DNA of 36,113 nt. It comes from Phocaeicola_A sp045545095 (lineage in GTDB: Bacteria > Bacteroidota > Bacteroidia > Bacteroidales > Bacteroidaceae). Positions within the stretch are counted from its first letter, which is position 1, and every line of letters starts with the position of its first letter. The stretch spans positions 1 through 36,113 of the forward strand of contig JAZQAG010000001.1 in the NCBI GenBank assembly GCA_045545095.1. The letters run 5' to 3'. The notes beneath the pieces are model-generated. The model was not told the DNA's origin. It did not search any database and saw only the letters and a program-made list of their open reading frames with translations. Both the position numbers and the translations under genes were made by a program. This document shows, piece by piece, positions 16,049 to 24,699 of the stretch.

Positions 16049-17359
16049 ATGATGATGGATATAGCATCTTTATATAAATTGTTTCAGGAGCATCCGGTGG
16101 TGACTACCGACAGTCGCCACTGTCCTCCCGAATCAATATTCTTTGCATTGAAAGGAGAGAACTTTAATGGAAATGCATTTGCTTCCAAAGCTTTGGAGGC
16201 AGGATGTGCCTATGCCGTAGTAGATGAACCTGCGTATGCAGATGCTTCAGACCAACGGATAATTCTGGTCGGGAATGTATTGCATACACTTCAGCAGTTG
16301 GCCAATTATCATCGTCGTCAATTGGGCACACGTATTATTGGCATTACGGGTACGAATGGTAAGACAACGACCAAGGAATTGCTTTCTGCTGTACTGATGC
16401 AGAAATATAAGGTTCTCTATACGCAGGGAAATCTGAACAATGCTATCGGAGTACCATTGACTTTGCTTCGTCTTACTTCTGAACATGATATTGCTGTTGT
16501 CGAGATGGGCGCGAGCCATCCCGGGGATATCAAGGAGTTGGTGGATATTGCAGAACCGGATTATGGTCTGATTACCAATGTCGGTATGGCCCATCTGCAA
16601 GGATTCGGCTCATTTGAAGGAGTTGTGCGTACAAAAGGAGAACTGTACGACTATTTGCGGACCAAAGCCGATTCACTCATTTTTATCCATGCAGACAATG
16701 TCCATTTGACATCCATGGCCGGTGGACTTACGTCGGTCAGTTATGGAAAACCACAGGCCGGACAATCTTTGTGGGTAAGTGGAGAAGTGATAGATTGTGC
16801 TCCTTATCTTCGTTTCAGATGGAGACAACAGGAGGGCACGTGGAATGAAGTACAAACCTCTTTGGTTGGAAGTTATAACCTCGATAATATGTTGGCCGCT
16901 GCCGCAGTCGGTCTCCATTTGGGAGTGACAGCCGGACAGGTGAACGAGGCTTTGGCCGGATATATCCCTCAAAATAACCGTTCACAACTCATGCACACCT
17001 CCCGTAATCATCTGATTGTTGATGCCTACAATGCCAATCCTACCAGTATGATGGCTGCTCTCACTAATTTCCGTGAAATGAAAGTGGCCCCCAAGATGAT
17101 AATCCTTGGTGATATGAAGGAGTTGGGTGAATGCAGTCTGGCCGAACATCAGCGTATAGCCGATTTTGTCTCCTCTGCAGGATTTGACAAAGTCTGCTTC
17201 GTCGGTTCCCAGTTCGGTCAGGTGAAGACAGATAGTCCGGTGTTGGCAGATGTCACAGAGGTCATTGACTCCCTCACTACTGATCCTGTCGAAGGGTATT
17301 ACATTCTTGTCAAAGGTTCCAATAGCATGAAACTTTCGCAAGTAGTCGGATATTTATAA
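16049..17359 (+). CDS. murF: UDP-MurNAc-tripeptide--D-Ala-D-Ala ligase
   Basis: MurF adds D-Ala-D-Ala to the UDP-MurNAc-tripeptide in the last cytosolic step of peptidoglycan precursor synthesis. Visible: N-terminal TTDSRHCPPESIFFAL domain, ATP-binding GITGTNGKTTTKE (98-110), VVEMGASHPGDI, NVGMAHLQGFGS, and the C-terminal DAYNANPTSM. Three consecutive ATG codons begin the frame (16049, 16052, 16055); the last would give the shortest form starting MDIASLYKLF. The 436-residue length is normal. It is placed between two secreted-protein genes with gaps of 15 and 11 bp, so all three may share a transcript. This is an unusual setting, since murF commonly sits in a cell-wall cluster. Confidence 0.94.
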   Translation: MMMDIASLYKLFQEHPVVTTDSRHCPPESIFFALKGENFNGNAFASKALEAGCAYAVVDEPAYADASDQRIILVGNVLHTLQQLANYHRRQLGTRIIGITGTNGKTTTKELLSAVLMQKYKVLYTQGNLNNAIGVPLTLLRLTSEHDIAVVEMGASHPGDIKELVDIAEPDYGLITNVGMAHLQGFGSFEGVVRTKGELYDYLRTKADSLIFIHADNVHLTSMAGGLTSVSYGKPQAGQSLWVSGEVIDCAPYLRFRWRQQEGTWNEVQTSLVGSYNLDNMLAAAAVGLHLGVTAGQVNEALAGYIPQNNRSQLMHTSRNHLIVDAYNANPTSMMAALTNFREMKVAPKMIILGDMKELGECSLAEHQRIADFVSSAGFDKVCFVGSQFGQVKTDSPVLADVTEVIDSLTTDPVEGYYILVKGSNSMKLSQVVGYL

Positions 17360-17370
17360 AATAGCAGAAT

Positions 17371-20300
17371 ATGAAAAAACTTTTGGGTATTCTTTGGGTA
17401 TGGGGCCTCTCTATGTTTGCTCCATTGTGCTCGTATGCTTTGGCCGAAGCCGAAGATGTCACTTCTGAGTATCTTGTCAATCCCTCTTTTGAGCAGGACG
17501 ATATCGCATCGTTGTCAAATGTCACAAATGATGCGGATGGTCTTCGGGGTTATACACTGCAGGAGCCACAAGGATGGAAAGTTACGGGTACTGGTGTAAC
17601 CCAATTACTTATAACTAAGGAGTGCTATACAGACAACAACTTTGGGGTAGTCACGACAATCAGTGATGGAGAAAAGGCCTACTATATGCGTATGGGATGG
17701 AGTACGGGAGCAACCACTCTTTCACAGACCGTAGCGGCTCTTCCTGCCGGTAAATATCAATTGTCTGTTGACCATCGTACAGGGTATGCCAATTCGGCAA
17801 CATCCTCCCTGACCATCTCCGTTCAGGGAGAATCCTTGGTGGAGAACTTTTTGCAGGGAAGCAGCAATATTTTTACCAGCATGAGTTGGAAAACAAGTGA
17901 ACTGGTATTTGAAATGACTGCAGACGGTAGTGCCGATATCGCATTTGCTGTCAATTGGCTTTCGGGAGGTAGTTGTGTGATGATAGACAATGTACGTCTT
18001 TATCGTCTTCCCGATGAATATGTAGAACCGGAGGAGCCTACAGAAGTGGATGTATATAGCCCGACCGAAGGAGTCATAACCCATGATTTTGTTGCAGAGC
18101 ATACATTGAAAGACGATCTGTTACAGATGTTGGCAGATTTCTCTTTATGGATGAAGAATGATTTCCAGCTTTGTGCTGCCCCTAACAGTGTCGGGGAGGA
18201 GTGTGGCTGTTTCAAGGGAGAGAGTACCATGAATGCCAACGAACAGGGTGTGCGTCCTAATGCCGACCTCTCCATGGTATGTGCTTTTCTTGTGAAGTAC
18301 GGACAGGGTAAGGTCACTTTACCTGCCGGGGTGACTTGGGCCGAACTTGAGACGATAGCGCGCAAGTCATTGGTCTTTGCCTATTCAACCCACAAGGCGA
18401 ATAAGTTGAAAGTCTGTTCAAATAATGGCTATTGGGGCTCTACCAGTAACAGCGACCATGTTTGGGAGTCCAGCTTGTGGGCTATGTCTGTTGCCTATTC
18501 CGCATTCTTCCAATGGGATACCCTGAGTGAGTCTCAAAAGAACTATATCAAGGCTTTGTTAGTGGCAGAGTGTAATTATGAATTGCAGCGCTCAATCCCT
18601 ACAGGGTATATGGGTGATACCAAGGCCGAGGAGAATGGATGGGAAACCAATGTGCTGGCTGCAGCTCTTGGTCTTTTCCCTGACCATGAACTGGCTCCGC
18701 GTTGGTTCGACCGTTTGCGTGAGTTTGCTGTCAATTGTTATTCGCATCCTTCTGATGCTTCCGACCATACAGTCATAGATCCCCATTATGACCAGCAGAC
18801 AGTGGCCGGACTCTATAAGGGGCAGAATCTGTATTTGGATTACACTCTTCAGAATCATAACCTGTTCCATACAAGCTATCAGAATGTGGTGATGCAGGAA
18901 TTGGGCGAATCAGCATTGGCTCTGAAACTTTTCCAGCAAAGTCTTTATGGAGAAGAGACTTGGAAGACGAATGCCCTGATGCATAATAATCGTGAAGTCA
19001 TGGACAACGTACTCAATTGGTTGGCTTTGGCTGATGGGGAGTTGGCCATGCCCAATGGTAATGATTGGAGTCTGTTCCTCTATGACCAGATAACCTCTTA
19101 TACGACCATGGCCTGTTTCTTGCGTGATCCCCATGCTTTGATGTTGGAGAATCTTGCGTACAAGAATATTAAGGCCCGCCAGACTACGACATCTGATGGC
19201 TCATGGCTGTTGCGGGCAGATGTAGGCGCCCGTCGTATGGGTGTCGAGGCACACCGCGTGATGATGACTTGGCTTATGCATGAAGTCCTGTCAACGGCAG
19301 ATATGGTTGCTACAAGTTGGGACGAGTTCAATCGTAGCCACAGTGAAGCCCGTATATTCCCGAGTCAGAATGTGGTCAGGGCATCGACCGAGTCTCGCTT
19401 TACCTGTTTCTCATGGAGTACGGGGCTTGGCAGCTATACAGGATATATAGCCCCCAATAGTCCGGACAAGAATAAGATTATTGTCCCCTATAGAGCAAAC
19501 AATACAGGTAACTTCTTAGGTTGGTACACCGTCAGCGGCAAGTCCACCAATGCTACTCCTGTAGTCAGTGGCATTTATGATTTGCGTGGAAATTCATGGA
19601 CCATGAATGGTGAACTGAATACGAATGATGCTTCGTTGAACAATCGGTTCGCCATCTATTCCACACCGGGGAATGCAGTCATCTACCTCGATTATGTGCG
19701 TGGAAACACCTCGGGGACCATTACCCATGAACAGGGAGGACTGATGGCTGTCAGTACAGACGAACTGACCAAGATGTCACGTACATTCTATATGCAGGGA
19801 GCCGATTCTGCTATTGTCCATAAGCAGTTGGATGGAACCCGTTTTACAACATTTGATGCCGATTGGATAAATATAGACAACCAATTGGGGTTCCTTTCTC
19901 ACAGCGATAAGATGATGGCTTTTGGTGACCGTACGAATAATAATTCGGTGATGACAGCCAGATTCTATCCGTCATATACCTCTACTGGCCGCACTTTCAA
20001 GAGTGGAGACATTGTGGACCGCCGACATATCGTGTATTATAGTGGTATTGATGCAGAGCGCACCGCATACTTGAGCCGTCAGTTGATAAACCTTTCAGAC
20101 TCTGTCCCTGCAGGATGGAACGGAGTGATAGCTGCCGATCCCGATGGGACCCACTATCTGTTGTTGGCAAACTTCGCCAGTGATCAGAAGTGCCTGTTGG
20201 ACGGCATTACCTGTCCATGGGGAGCTCCGGTCTTTTCAGAACCGACGGTCATTACTGATGATAAGTCCGAGGCGGTATTTGCCGTTGAGGCCAATCATTC

Positions 20301-21429
20301 TGTCAGCGATATACTCAAGGTCTTTGTCCGGGGAACATCACTTACCGCCGTACAGGATGTGGCAGATTCGTGTGCCATTTACTTGAGAAATGATGCCGCC
20401 ATGGTTTCTACTCCGGAAGTCTGTATCTTGGCAGATGGTACACCCGTTGTCGGTACAGTCAGCCTAGCTCCGGCATCTTGTGTCAGGGTATATGTAAGTG
20501 ATGGACAGATTCAGAGTGAGCCGGCAGAGTTCCCGGCTGTACAAGAATCGGATTTGTATGAAGGCTATACCGATATTACAGCATCCAGTCTGGTGAATCC
20601 CTCTTTTGAGGAAGATGAGACCTATGGTAATGCTTCCGGCAATGTGACGTTGGGATCTACAGTGTACAATCCCTGTTATATCAATGCCGTTCCTGCAGCA
20701 GACAGCCGTTTCCCAAATATCCTTCCCGTTCAGGGATGGACAGCCGGCAATGGTCTTTCTACCTCTTCCAACTATGCACGTATGTATTCTATGCCCTATA
20801 GCATGACCCGGTATTGTGTGAGCCCATCCTCTGTGGGGAATTATGCCGCCCAGTGTTCCTCTCCCGTAGTTGATGACACCTGTGGTGTCCGTTGCTTGAC
20901 AGTCTTGAATTCTTGGACAGCAGGTGATAATCGTATCACACAGACCGTTACCCTCCCTGCAGGAGATTACCGTCTTGTTATAGATATGAAGTATGAGTGT
21001 CCGAATCAGCAGACCAATGATGGACATGCTGTCGTAGCTTCCGGTAACACCAACTCTTCACTGACAGGAATCCTTGTCGGTTCCGACTCGGACTACAGGT
21101 ATCCTTCAGAGAATTCCACCTGGCAGGTCATTCCTTATGATTTCACTTTGGCACAGAAGGCACCCGTGACCATCAGCCTGGGTTTCCGGACCTCTAACGG
21201 AGTGGGTGCAGCCAATAACACCTTATTATATATAGATAACGTCCGTTTGTTGGCCAAGAATACCAATCTGCCCGATGCCATAGAAGAGATTCAGGTATCC
21301 GATGAAGTGGTCGATGTATATTCTGTTACAGGAATAAAGGTTCGCGGGAATCAGCCCCGTACTGCAGCCACCCAAGGACTTCCTGCCGGAATATATCTGA
21401 TGGAAGGGCGGAAAGTCGTGGTGCATTGA
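17371..21429 (+). CDS. Large secreted toroid-type protein with T9SS-like tail
   Basis: A 1352-residue exported protein. Signal peptide to about residue 24. A jelly-roll/CBM-like domain (about 30-212) opens with LVNPSFEQ and closes with MIDNVRLYRL. A helical region (about 230-650; WESSLWAMSVAYS, ENGWETNVLAAALGLFPDHE, LQNHNLFHTSYQNV) looks like an alpha/alpha toroid. A beta-rich region follows (about 680-1065). A second copy of the first domain (about 1073-1310) opens with LVNPSFEE and closes with YIDNVRLLAK. The last 40 residues (VYSVTGIKV, GLPAGIYLMEGRKVVVH) resemble a type A T9SS C-terminal domain. The architecture suggests a polysaccharide lyase or hydrolase, but no catalytic motif of a named PL/GH family was recognised. 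It ends in a strong terminator. Confidence 0.7.
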   Translation: MKKLLGILWVWGLSMFAPLCSYALAEAEDVTSEYLVNPSFEQDDIASLSNVTNDADGLRGYTLQEPQGWKVTGTGVTQLLITKECYTDNNFGVVTTISDGEKAYYMRMGWSTGATTLSQTVAALPAGKYQLSVDHRTGYANSATSSLTISVQGESLVENFLQGSSNIFTSMSWKTSELVFEMTADGSADIAFAVNWLSGGSCVMIDNVRLYRLPDEYVEPEEPTEVDVYSPTEGVITHDFVAEHTLKDDLLQMLADFSLWMKNDFQLCAAPNSVGEECGCFKGESTMNANEQGVRPNADLSMVCAFLVKYGQGKVTLPAGVTWAELETIARKSLVFAYSTHKANKLKVCSNNGYWGSTSNSDHVWESSLWAMSVAYSAFFQWDTLSESQKNYIKALLVAECNYELQRSIPTGYMGDTKAEENGWETNVLAAALGLFPDHELAPRWFDRLREFAVNCYSHPSDASDHTVIDPHYDQQTVAGLYKGQNLYLDYTLQNHNLFHTSYQNVVMQELGESALALKLFQQSLYGEETWKTNALMHNNREVMDNVLNWLALADGELAMPNGNDWSLFLYDQITSYTTMACFLRDPHALMLENLAYKNIKARQTTTSDGSWLLRADVGARRMGVEAHRVMMTWLMHEVLSTADMVATSWDEFNRSHSEARIFPSQNVVRASTESRFTCFSWSTGLGSYTGYIAPNSPDKNKIIVPYRANNTGNFLGWYTVSGKSTNATPVVSGIYDLRGNSWTMNGELNTNDASLNNRFAIYSTPGNAVIYLDYVRGNTSGTITHEQGGLMAVSTDELTKMSRTFYMQGADSAIVHKQLDGTRFTTFDADWINIDNQLGFLSHSDKMMAFGDRTNNNSVMTARFYPSYTSTGRTFKSGDIVDRRHIVYYSGIDAERTAYLSRQLINLSDSVPAGWNGVIAADPDGTHYLLLANFASDQKCLLDGITCPWGAPVFSEPTVITDDKSEAVFAVEANHSVSDILKVFVRGTSLTAVQDVADSCAIYLRNDAAMVSTPEVCILADGTPVVGTVSLAPASCVRVYVSDGQIQSEPAEFPAVQESDLYEGYTDITASSLVNPSFEEDETYGNASGNVTLGSTVYNPCYINAVPAADSRFPNILPVQGWTAGNGLSTSSNYARMYSMPYSMTRYCVSPSSVGNYAAQCSSPVVDDTCGVRCLTVLNSWTAGDNRITQTVTLPAGDYRLVIDMKYECPNQQTNDGHAVVASGNTNSSLTGILVGSDSDYRYPSENSTWQVIPYDFTLAQKAPVTISLGFRTSNGVGAANNTLLYIDNVRLLAKNTNLPDAIEEIQVSDEVVDVYSVTGIKVRGNQPRTAATQGLPAGIYLMEGRKVVVH

Positions 21430-21446
21430 ATCCCATGAAAGTATTA

Positions 21447-21496
21447 AAACTGAATCGGTCATTAGATTTTACGTTCTAATGACCGATTCGGTTTTT
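21447..21496. terminator. Bidirectional terminator overlapping a stop codon
   Basis: A perfect 15-bp stem (21452-21466 with 21475-21489; GAATCGG...CCGATTC) with an 8-nt loop, extended by AAAAC/GTTTT through one wobble. T-runs are on both sides. It serves the convergent genes ending at 21429 and 21495; the minus-strand stop codon (21495-21497) lies in the outer edge of the structure. Confidence 0.88.
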
Positions 21497-24020
21497 AGTC
21501 CCATGTAATCTGTATGCTCTCTATCACGGTGGCACTTGCCCCCACAGAACCCGTATGCTGGATGCCCGTCCCACCGAAGGCTGATGGCGTGATGGGAGCC
21601 GTCAGATGTACCTCCTTGGTCAGTCCTTCCCGGTGAGGGGAGGGCAGAGGGTTCGTATTGCTCACATGGGCAGTCAGGGTCTGTTCCGTTGCTTGCAGAT
21701 GGATGACACATCCCGTGCGGTAGCAGATGGCCGATACAGCCTTGCTGATGGGGGTGACCACTCCGTTGTCGTACCTCATCAACTGGAAATCCACCGCCTT
21801 GTCATTCTTTGTGGTACGGATGATGCGCAGGGCATAGCCCGTCAGTGTGCGTGTATCCATCTTGATATAGATGTCCATGTATTGTCCTGTGGCACTGCCG
21901 AACCCTTGTCCCGCAGTCTTGCAAGGAGAAACATGCAGTTTCACCTCCATGCCGTGGTATTCTCCGGGCAAGGGAGTGTAGCGCAATCGTGCCCCCTTTA
22001 CCCGTTGTATCAATCCTTTCCGTTGGGCAGCTCCATCCACTCCGTAACCATATGTCCAGGACGGATGTATGGTGTCAGCTTCCCATTCATGTCCGCGTGT
22101 GTCTGCCGGCTTGTAGGCATCCACAGTCCAGTGCCCGGCTATGATTTGGGGTTGCCGTTCTGTCGGGAAGTTGGCAAAGTCAGTACAGTATTGGCTGATA
22201 CCTTTCTCCTTTGTTCGTACCTTCTTCTTGAATGCCGTTTGGCATGGTGTTCCGTATGGGCTTCGCAGATGCTTGGGAGTTACGGTTGCCCGGATATATT
22301 TGCCATGGTCGGCAGCTGTCAGTACATACGTTCTCTGCTCCTCTATCGGTTTGTCAGCACGGTTTACCGCCACGGCCACAGCATCCTTACCGTCAGCTGT
22401 CGTACTGCGGTACCAGGTGATGACAGATTCATCCCTTCTGCCATGCAGGTCGAGCGCATAGTTTATCTTCAGTGTCTCCCCTTTACGGTTGATGACTGGC
22501 TGTGCCGTAAACACCGGTGCAGGCAGTTGCTGAGGCTTGACATCTATCACACAGGCAGTTTGCAGTCCCGTACTGTCCGTGGCAGTAATGCAGATTCGCT
22601 CTGCCTCCTCACCTTGATTGGCAGGTATCACCTGCAGACTACCGTCAGCCAGCAGCTTCAGTTCCACACATGAGGGATTCTTTCCACTTACCTGCCAGCG
22701 TACCCCTTGCCTGTTTTGGGCGAAGTCAGGCCGTTGCATGAAATCTTGTGCGGCCGCCTTTAGGTGTAACGCCTCTTTGCCTGTCTCTATTGTGGCCCGT
22801 CGGTGGTTCAGTGTCATAGCTACCGCTTTCCCCGTATATTCCTCCATCACCTTTACCGGTTGGTTGGCAGGGTTCCATCCGTCTTTCCCTTTCGTCAGAT
22901 TGAAGAGGTTATATACCACCGTATCTCCCGTAGCTTGGGGTCGGAACATCTCCTTGGGCAGTGTCAGCCGGTAAGCATCAAGTAGTCTTTTCCCGGCCAT
23001 CTCCACCGTCAGGTGCGAACGCTCTTCGTCAATGAGGATAGGTTGTCCGTTCTTTGTCACATTGTATTGGTAGCTTCTCTGGTCATCTGTCGGGTCTTGC
23101 GTCCAGCGTAGCGATGTCCCTTGGTTCATTGTCCATCGGCAGTCCACCATGCTGACAGGGCTTCCGCTCTTTACCAGATACTGCTTGCCGTCCGTCAGGC
23201 TATGCAGGTCACAGTCTATGAACACTGCCCCAGTCCCTTGGGTACTGTAGAAAGGTTTCCCGCTGAACAGCGTGAAGCTGCATTGGTAATGGATTCCCGT
23301 ACCGCAGAGTGCATCATCTGTACATTCAAAATAGCACTCTTCGAAATAGGTACGCCGTGCGCCCACCAGCGGACAAGTGTTCAGTCGGCTGATGAACCTG
23401 CATCTCTTGGCTGCTATGCGGTCACCTTGGCAGATGGCCAATTGTGCCTGTACGATGGCGTCAGCCCGTCGTGGCCGGTTAAGGCTCGTGTCAGGTTCAT
23501 ATACCAGATCAACATTGCAATAGTTCCCCAATGTCAGGTTCTCGAACAGGATATCCTCCCCCGTCAGGTGTAGCATGGTAAAGTTCCCGACAGCTCCCTG
23601 TGTCTGCCCACGGTTACTGGCCAGAATCGTGTGCGACGGTTCCTTTCCCAGCCCTATGAGACGCACATGGTCCAGTTTCAGCTTCATGCCATAGGGAATT
23701 CCCTCGCCGGGTAGCGGCTTTCGGATAGTCGGGTCATCCGGATTGTCCAACCAATAGACCGATGGCGCGATATAGATGGTGAGGGGATGCTCCTCAGAGA
23801 AAGTCCCTTTGGGAAGAGTACGTTGGATACTGTCGGCAGCCGACAAGGCCACCCTCATGTCGTTGAAGATATAGTTGCCAGTCTGCTGACTGCTTGCATC
23901 CACCAACCAAGTGTGTGTGCTCCCTTTGATATCTTTGTCAAATGTATGGGATATTGTCTGTGCGATACCCCCTAATGAGACAGCCAATAGTATGCCCGCC
24001 AAGTATAAATTCCTTTTCAT
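21495..24020 (-). CDS. Secreted beta-helix protein, pectinesterase-like
   Basis: An 841-residue exported protein. Signal peptide about 1-20 (MKRNLYLAGILLAVSLGGIA). Residues about 60-330 form a right-handed beta-helix resembling carbohydrate esterase family 8: LTIYIAPSVYWL, VRLIGLGKEPSHTILAS, ILFENLTLGNY, then TYFEECYFECTDDALCG (225-240) and AVFIDCDLHSL. The acidic TDDALCG aligns with the CE8 catalytic block, but the usual GTVDFIFG and GRPW motifs are not intact, so pectin methylesterase activity is doubtful. The C-terminal half is beta-sandwich-like and may bind glycan. It is convergent with the toroid-type gene. A TACCTTTG element lies upstream at 24068-24075. Confidence 0.68.
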   Translation of the reverse strand: MKRNLYLAGILLAVSLGGIAQTISHTFDKDIKGSTHTWLVDASSQQTGNYIFNDMRVALSAADSIQRTLPKGTFSEEHPLTIYIAPSVYWLDNPDDPTIRKPLPGEGIPYGMKLKLDHVRLIGLGKEPSHTILASNRGQTQGAVGNFTMLHLTGEDILFENLTLGNYCNVDLVYEPDTSLNRPRRADAIVQAQLAICQGDRIAAKRCRFISRLNTCPLVGARRTYFEECYFECTDDALCGTGIHYQCSFTLFSGKPFYSTQGTGAVFIDCDLHSLTDGKQYLVKSGSPVSMVDCRWTMNQGTSLRWTQDPTDDQRSYQYNVTKNGQPILIDEERSHLTVEMAGKRLLDAYRLTLPKEMFRPQATGDTVVYNLFNLTKGKDGWNPANQPVKVMEEYTGKAVAMTLNHRRATIETGKEALHLKAAAQDFMQRPDFAQNRQGVRWQVSGKNPSCVELKLLADGSLQVIPANQGEEAERICITATDSTGLQTACVIDVKPQQLPAPVFTAQPVINRKGETLKINYALDLHGRRDESVITWYRSTTADGKDAVAVAVNRADKPIEEQRTYVLTAADHGKYIRATVTPKHLRSPYGTPCQTAFKKKVRTKEKGISQYCTDFANFPTERQPQIIAGHWTVDAYKPADTRGHEWEADTIHPSWTYGYGVDGAAQRKGLIQRVKGARLRYTPLPGEYHGMEVKLHVSPCKTAGQGFGSATGQYMDIYIKMDTRTLTGYALRIIRTTKNDKAVDFQLMRYDNGVVTPISKAVSAICYRTGCVIHLQATEQTLTAHVSNTNPLPSPHREGLTKEVHLTAPITPSAFGGTGIQHTGSVGASATVIESIQITWD

Positions 24021-24067
24021 GATAATAAAGTCCTGCAGTTTTTATCTGTAATATCTTTTCTGCGTGA

Positions 24068-24075
24068 CAAAGGTA
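24068..24075 (-). promoter_or_regulatory. -7 element of the beta-helix gene
   Basis: Minus-strand TACCTTTG, 47 nt upstream of the ATG at 24020. No TTTG lies at the expected -33 spacing, so the promoter may need an activator. Confidence 0.5.
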
Positions 24076-24121
24076 ATTATTTTGGAGCATTTCTCATCAT
24101 TGACTATCACTTTATTTTCAG

Positions 24122-24231
24122 AAACATACTTCATTGGCAAAGCAAGCTTGCTTCGTTGGCAAAGTCAGCTTGCTTGATTGTCCAATGCAGCTTGCTTAAT
24201 CAATCAAGTAAGCAAGCTGGCTTAATTGGCT
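24122..24231. repeat. Array 1: five 22-bp degenerate palindromic repeats
   Basis: Five consecutive 22-bp units start at 24122, 24144, 24166, 24188 and 24210. The first ten bases of units 2-4 are AAGCTTGCTT, CAGCTTGCTT and CAGCTTGCTT. Unit 5 carries the inverted form AAGCAAGCTG. Units 1 and 2 share TTGGCAAAG in the second half. AAGCAAGCTTGCTT at 24140-24153 is a perfect 14-bp palindrome. The period is exact while the sequence is degenerate. Confidence 0.75.
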
Positions 24232-24265
24232 GGGTAAGTTATACTTTAAGTGGGGATGTATGATT

Positions 24266-24550
24266 TTATAAATTCCAATGCTTTGGTGTAAAAGATGACT
24301 CAATTTCACTTTCTATGTCGTCATCAAGTTCCGAGAAGAAATCAAGTCCAACTAGTTCTTCCAAAGAGTCAATACTCATAGCACACTTTGGCATTTTTTC
24401 ATTCTTAGATTGATTATACATAACAAAGGCTATGGCTTGTTCACTCGCAAGAATAGCCTTAAAAAAGGCATTCGGTACAACAATCTTATTATAACCTATT
24501 GTCCCATATTTATTATCACCTATTATTGGTCCCGTAACATACGGAAATCG
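24266..24550 (-). pseudogene. C-terminal relic of a DNA/RNA non-specific endonuclease
   Basis: Minus-strand translation from 24550 to the TAA at 24266-24268 gives 94 residues. They read RFPYVTGPIIGDNKYGTIG near the start, then IVVPNAFFKAIL, AIAFVMYNQSKN, MSIDSLEELVGLDFF and a final FTPKHWNL. This is the recognisable C-terminal third of the NucA/EndoG-type non-specific endonuclease family (Endonuclease_NS) of Bacteroides. An in-frame stop (24551-24553) lies just upstream, and the catalytic N-terminal part with the DRGH motif is absent; upstream DNA is repeat sequence instead. It is therefore a decayed fragment. It has no plausible start codon before its conserved part, so expression is unlikely. 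Confidence 0.82.
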
Positions 24551-24585
24551 TTAACATACATATCGAATCTCAGTACATCTTATAA

Positions 24586-24673
24586 AGTACTGCAGTACAA
24601 CGCTGGAAGTACTGGAGTACTGCCTAAGAAATACTGGAGTATTTCTTAACAAGTACTGGAGTGGGTGTTAAGC
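24586..24673. repeat. Array 2: four 22-bp degenerate palindromic repeats
   Basis: Four units start exactly 22 bp apart at 24586, 24608, 24630 and 24652. They begin AGTACTGCAGTAC, AGTACTGGAGTACT, AATACTGGAGTATT and AGTACTGGAGTGGG. GTACTGCAGTAC (24587-24598) is a perfect 12-bp palindrome. Unit 3 lies in a near-perfect palindrome with 11-bp arms around GG (24625-24648). The motif differs from array 1 but the period is the same. Confidence 0.75.
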
Positions 24674-24699
24674 TTTGTTTCACTACGCTTCGCGTTGAA

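Noticed and set aside
17371..21429. Assignment to polysaccharide lyase family 8
   Set aside because: The toroid-plus-sandwich layout is similar, but the PL8 signature blocks around the catalytic Asn, His and Tyr were not found.
21606..22673. 355-residue plus-strand open frame
   Set aside because: It lies fully antisense to the beta-helix gene, which has a signal peptide and recognisable domains. The translation is Cys/Arg/His-rich without family motifs.
24410..24649. 79-residue plus-strand open frame
   Set aside because: It overlaps the nuclease relic on the opposite strand and the repeat array; no similarity to any family was recognised.
24122..24673. CRISPR array
   Set aside because: Units are contiguous 22-mers with degenerate sequence; there are no unique spacers of constant length and no cas genes in the window.
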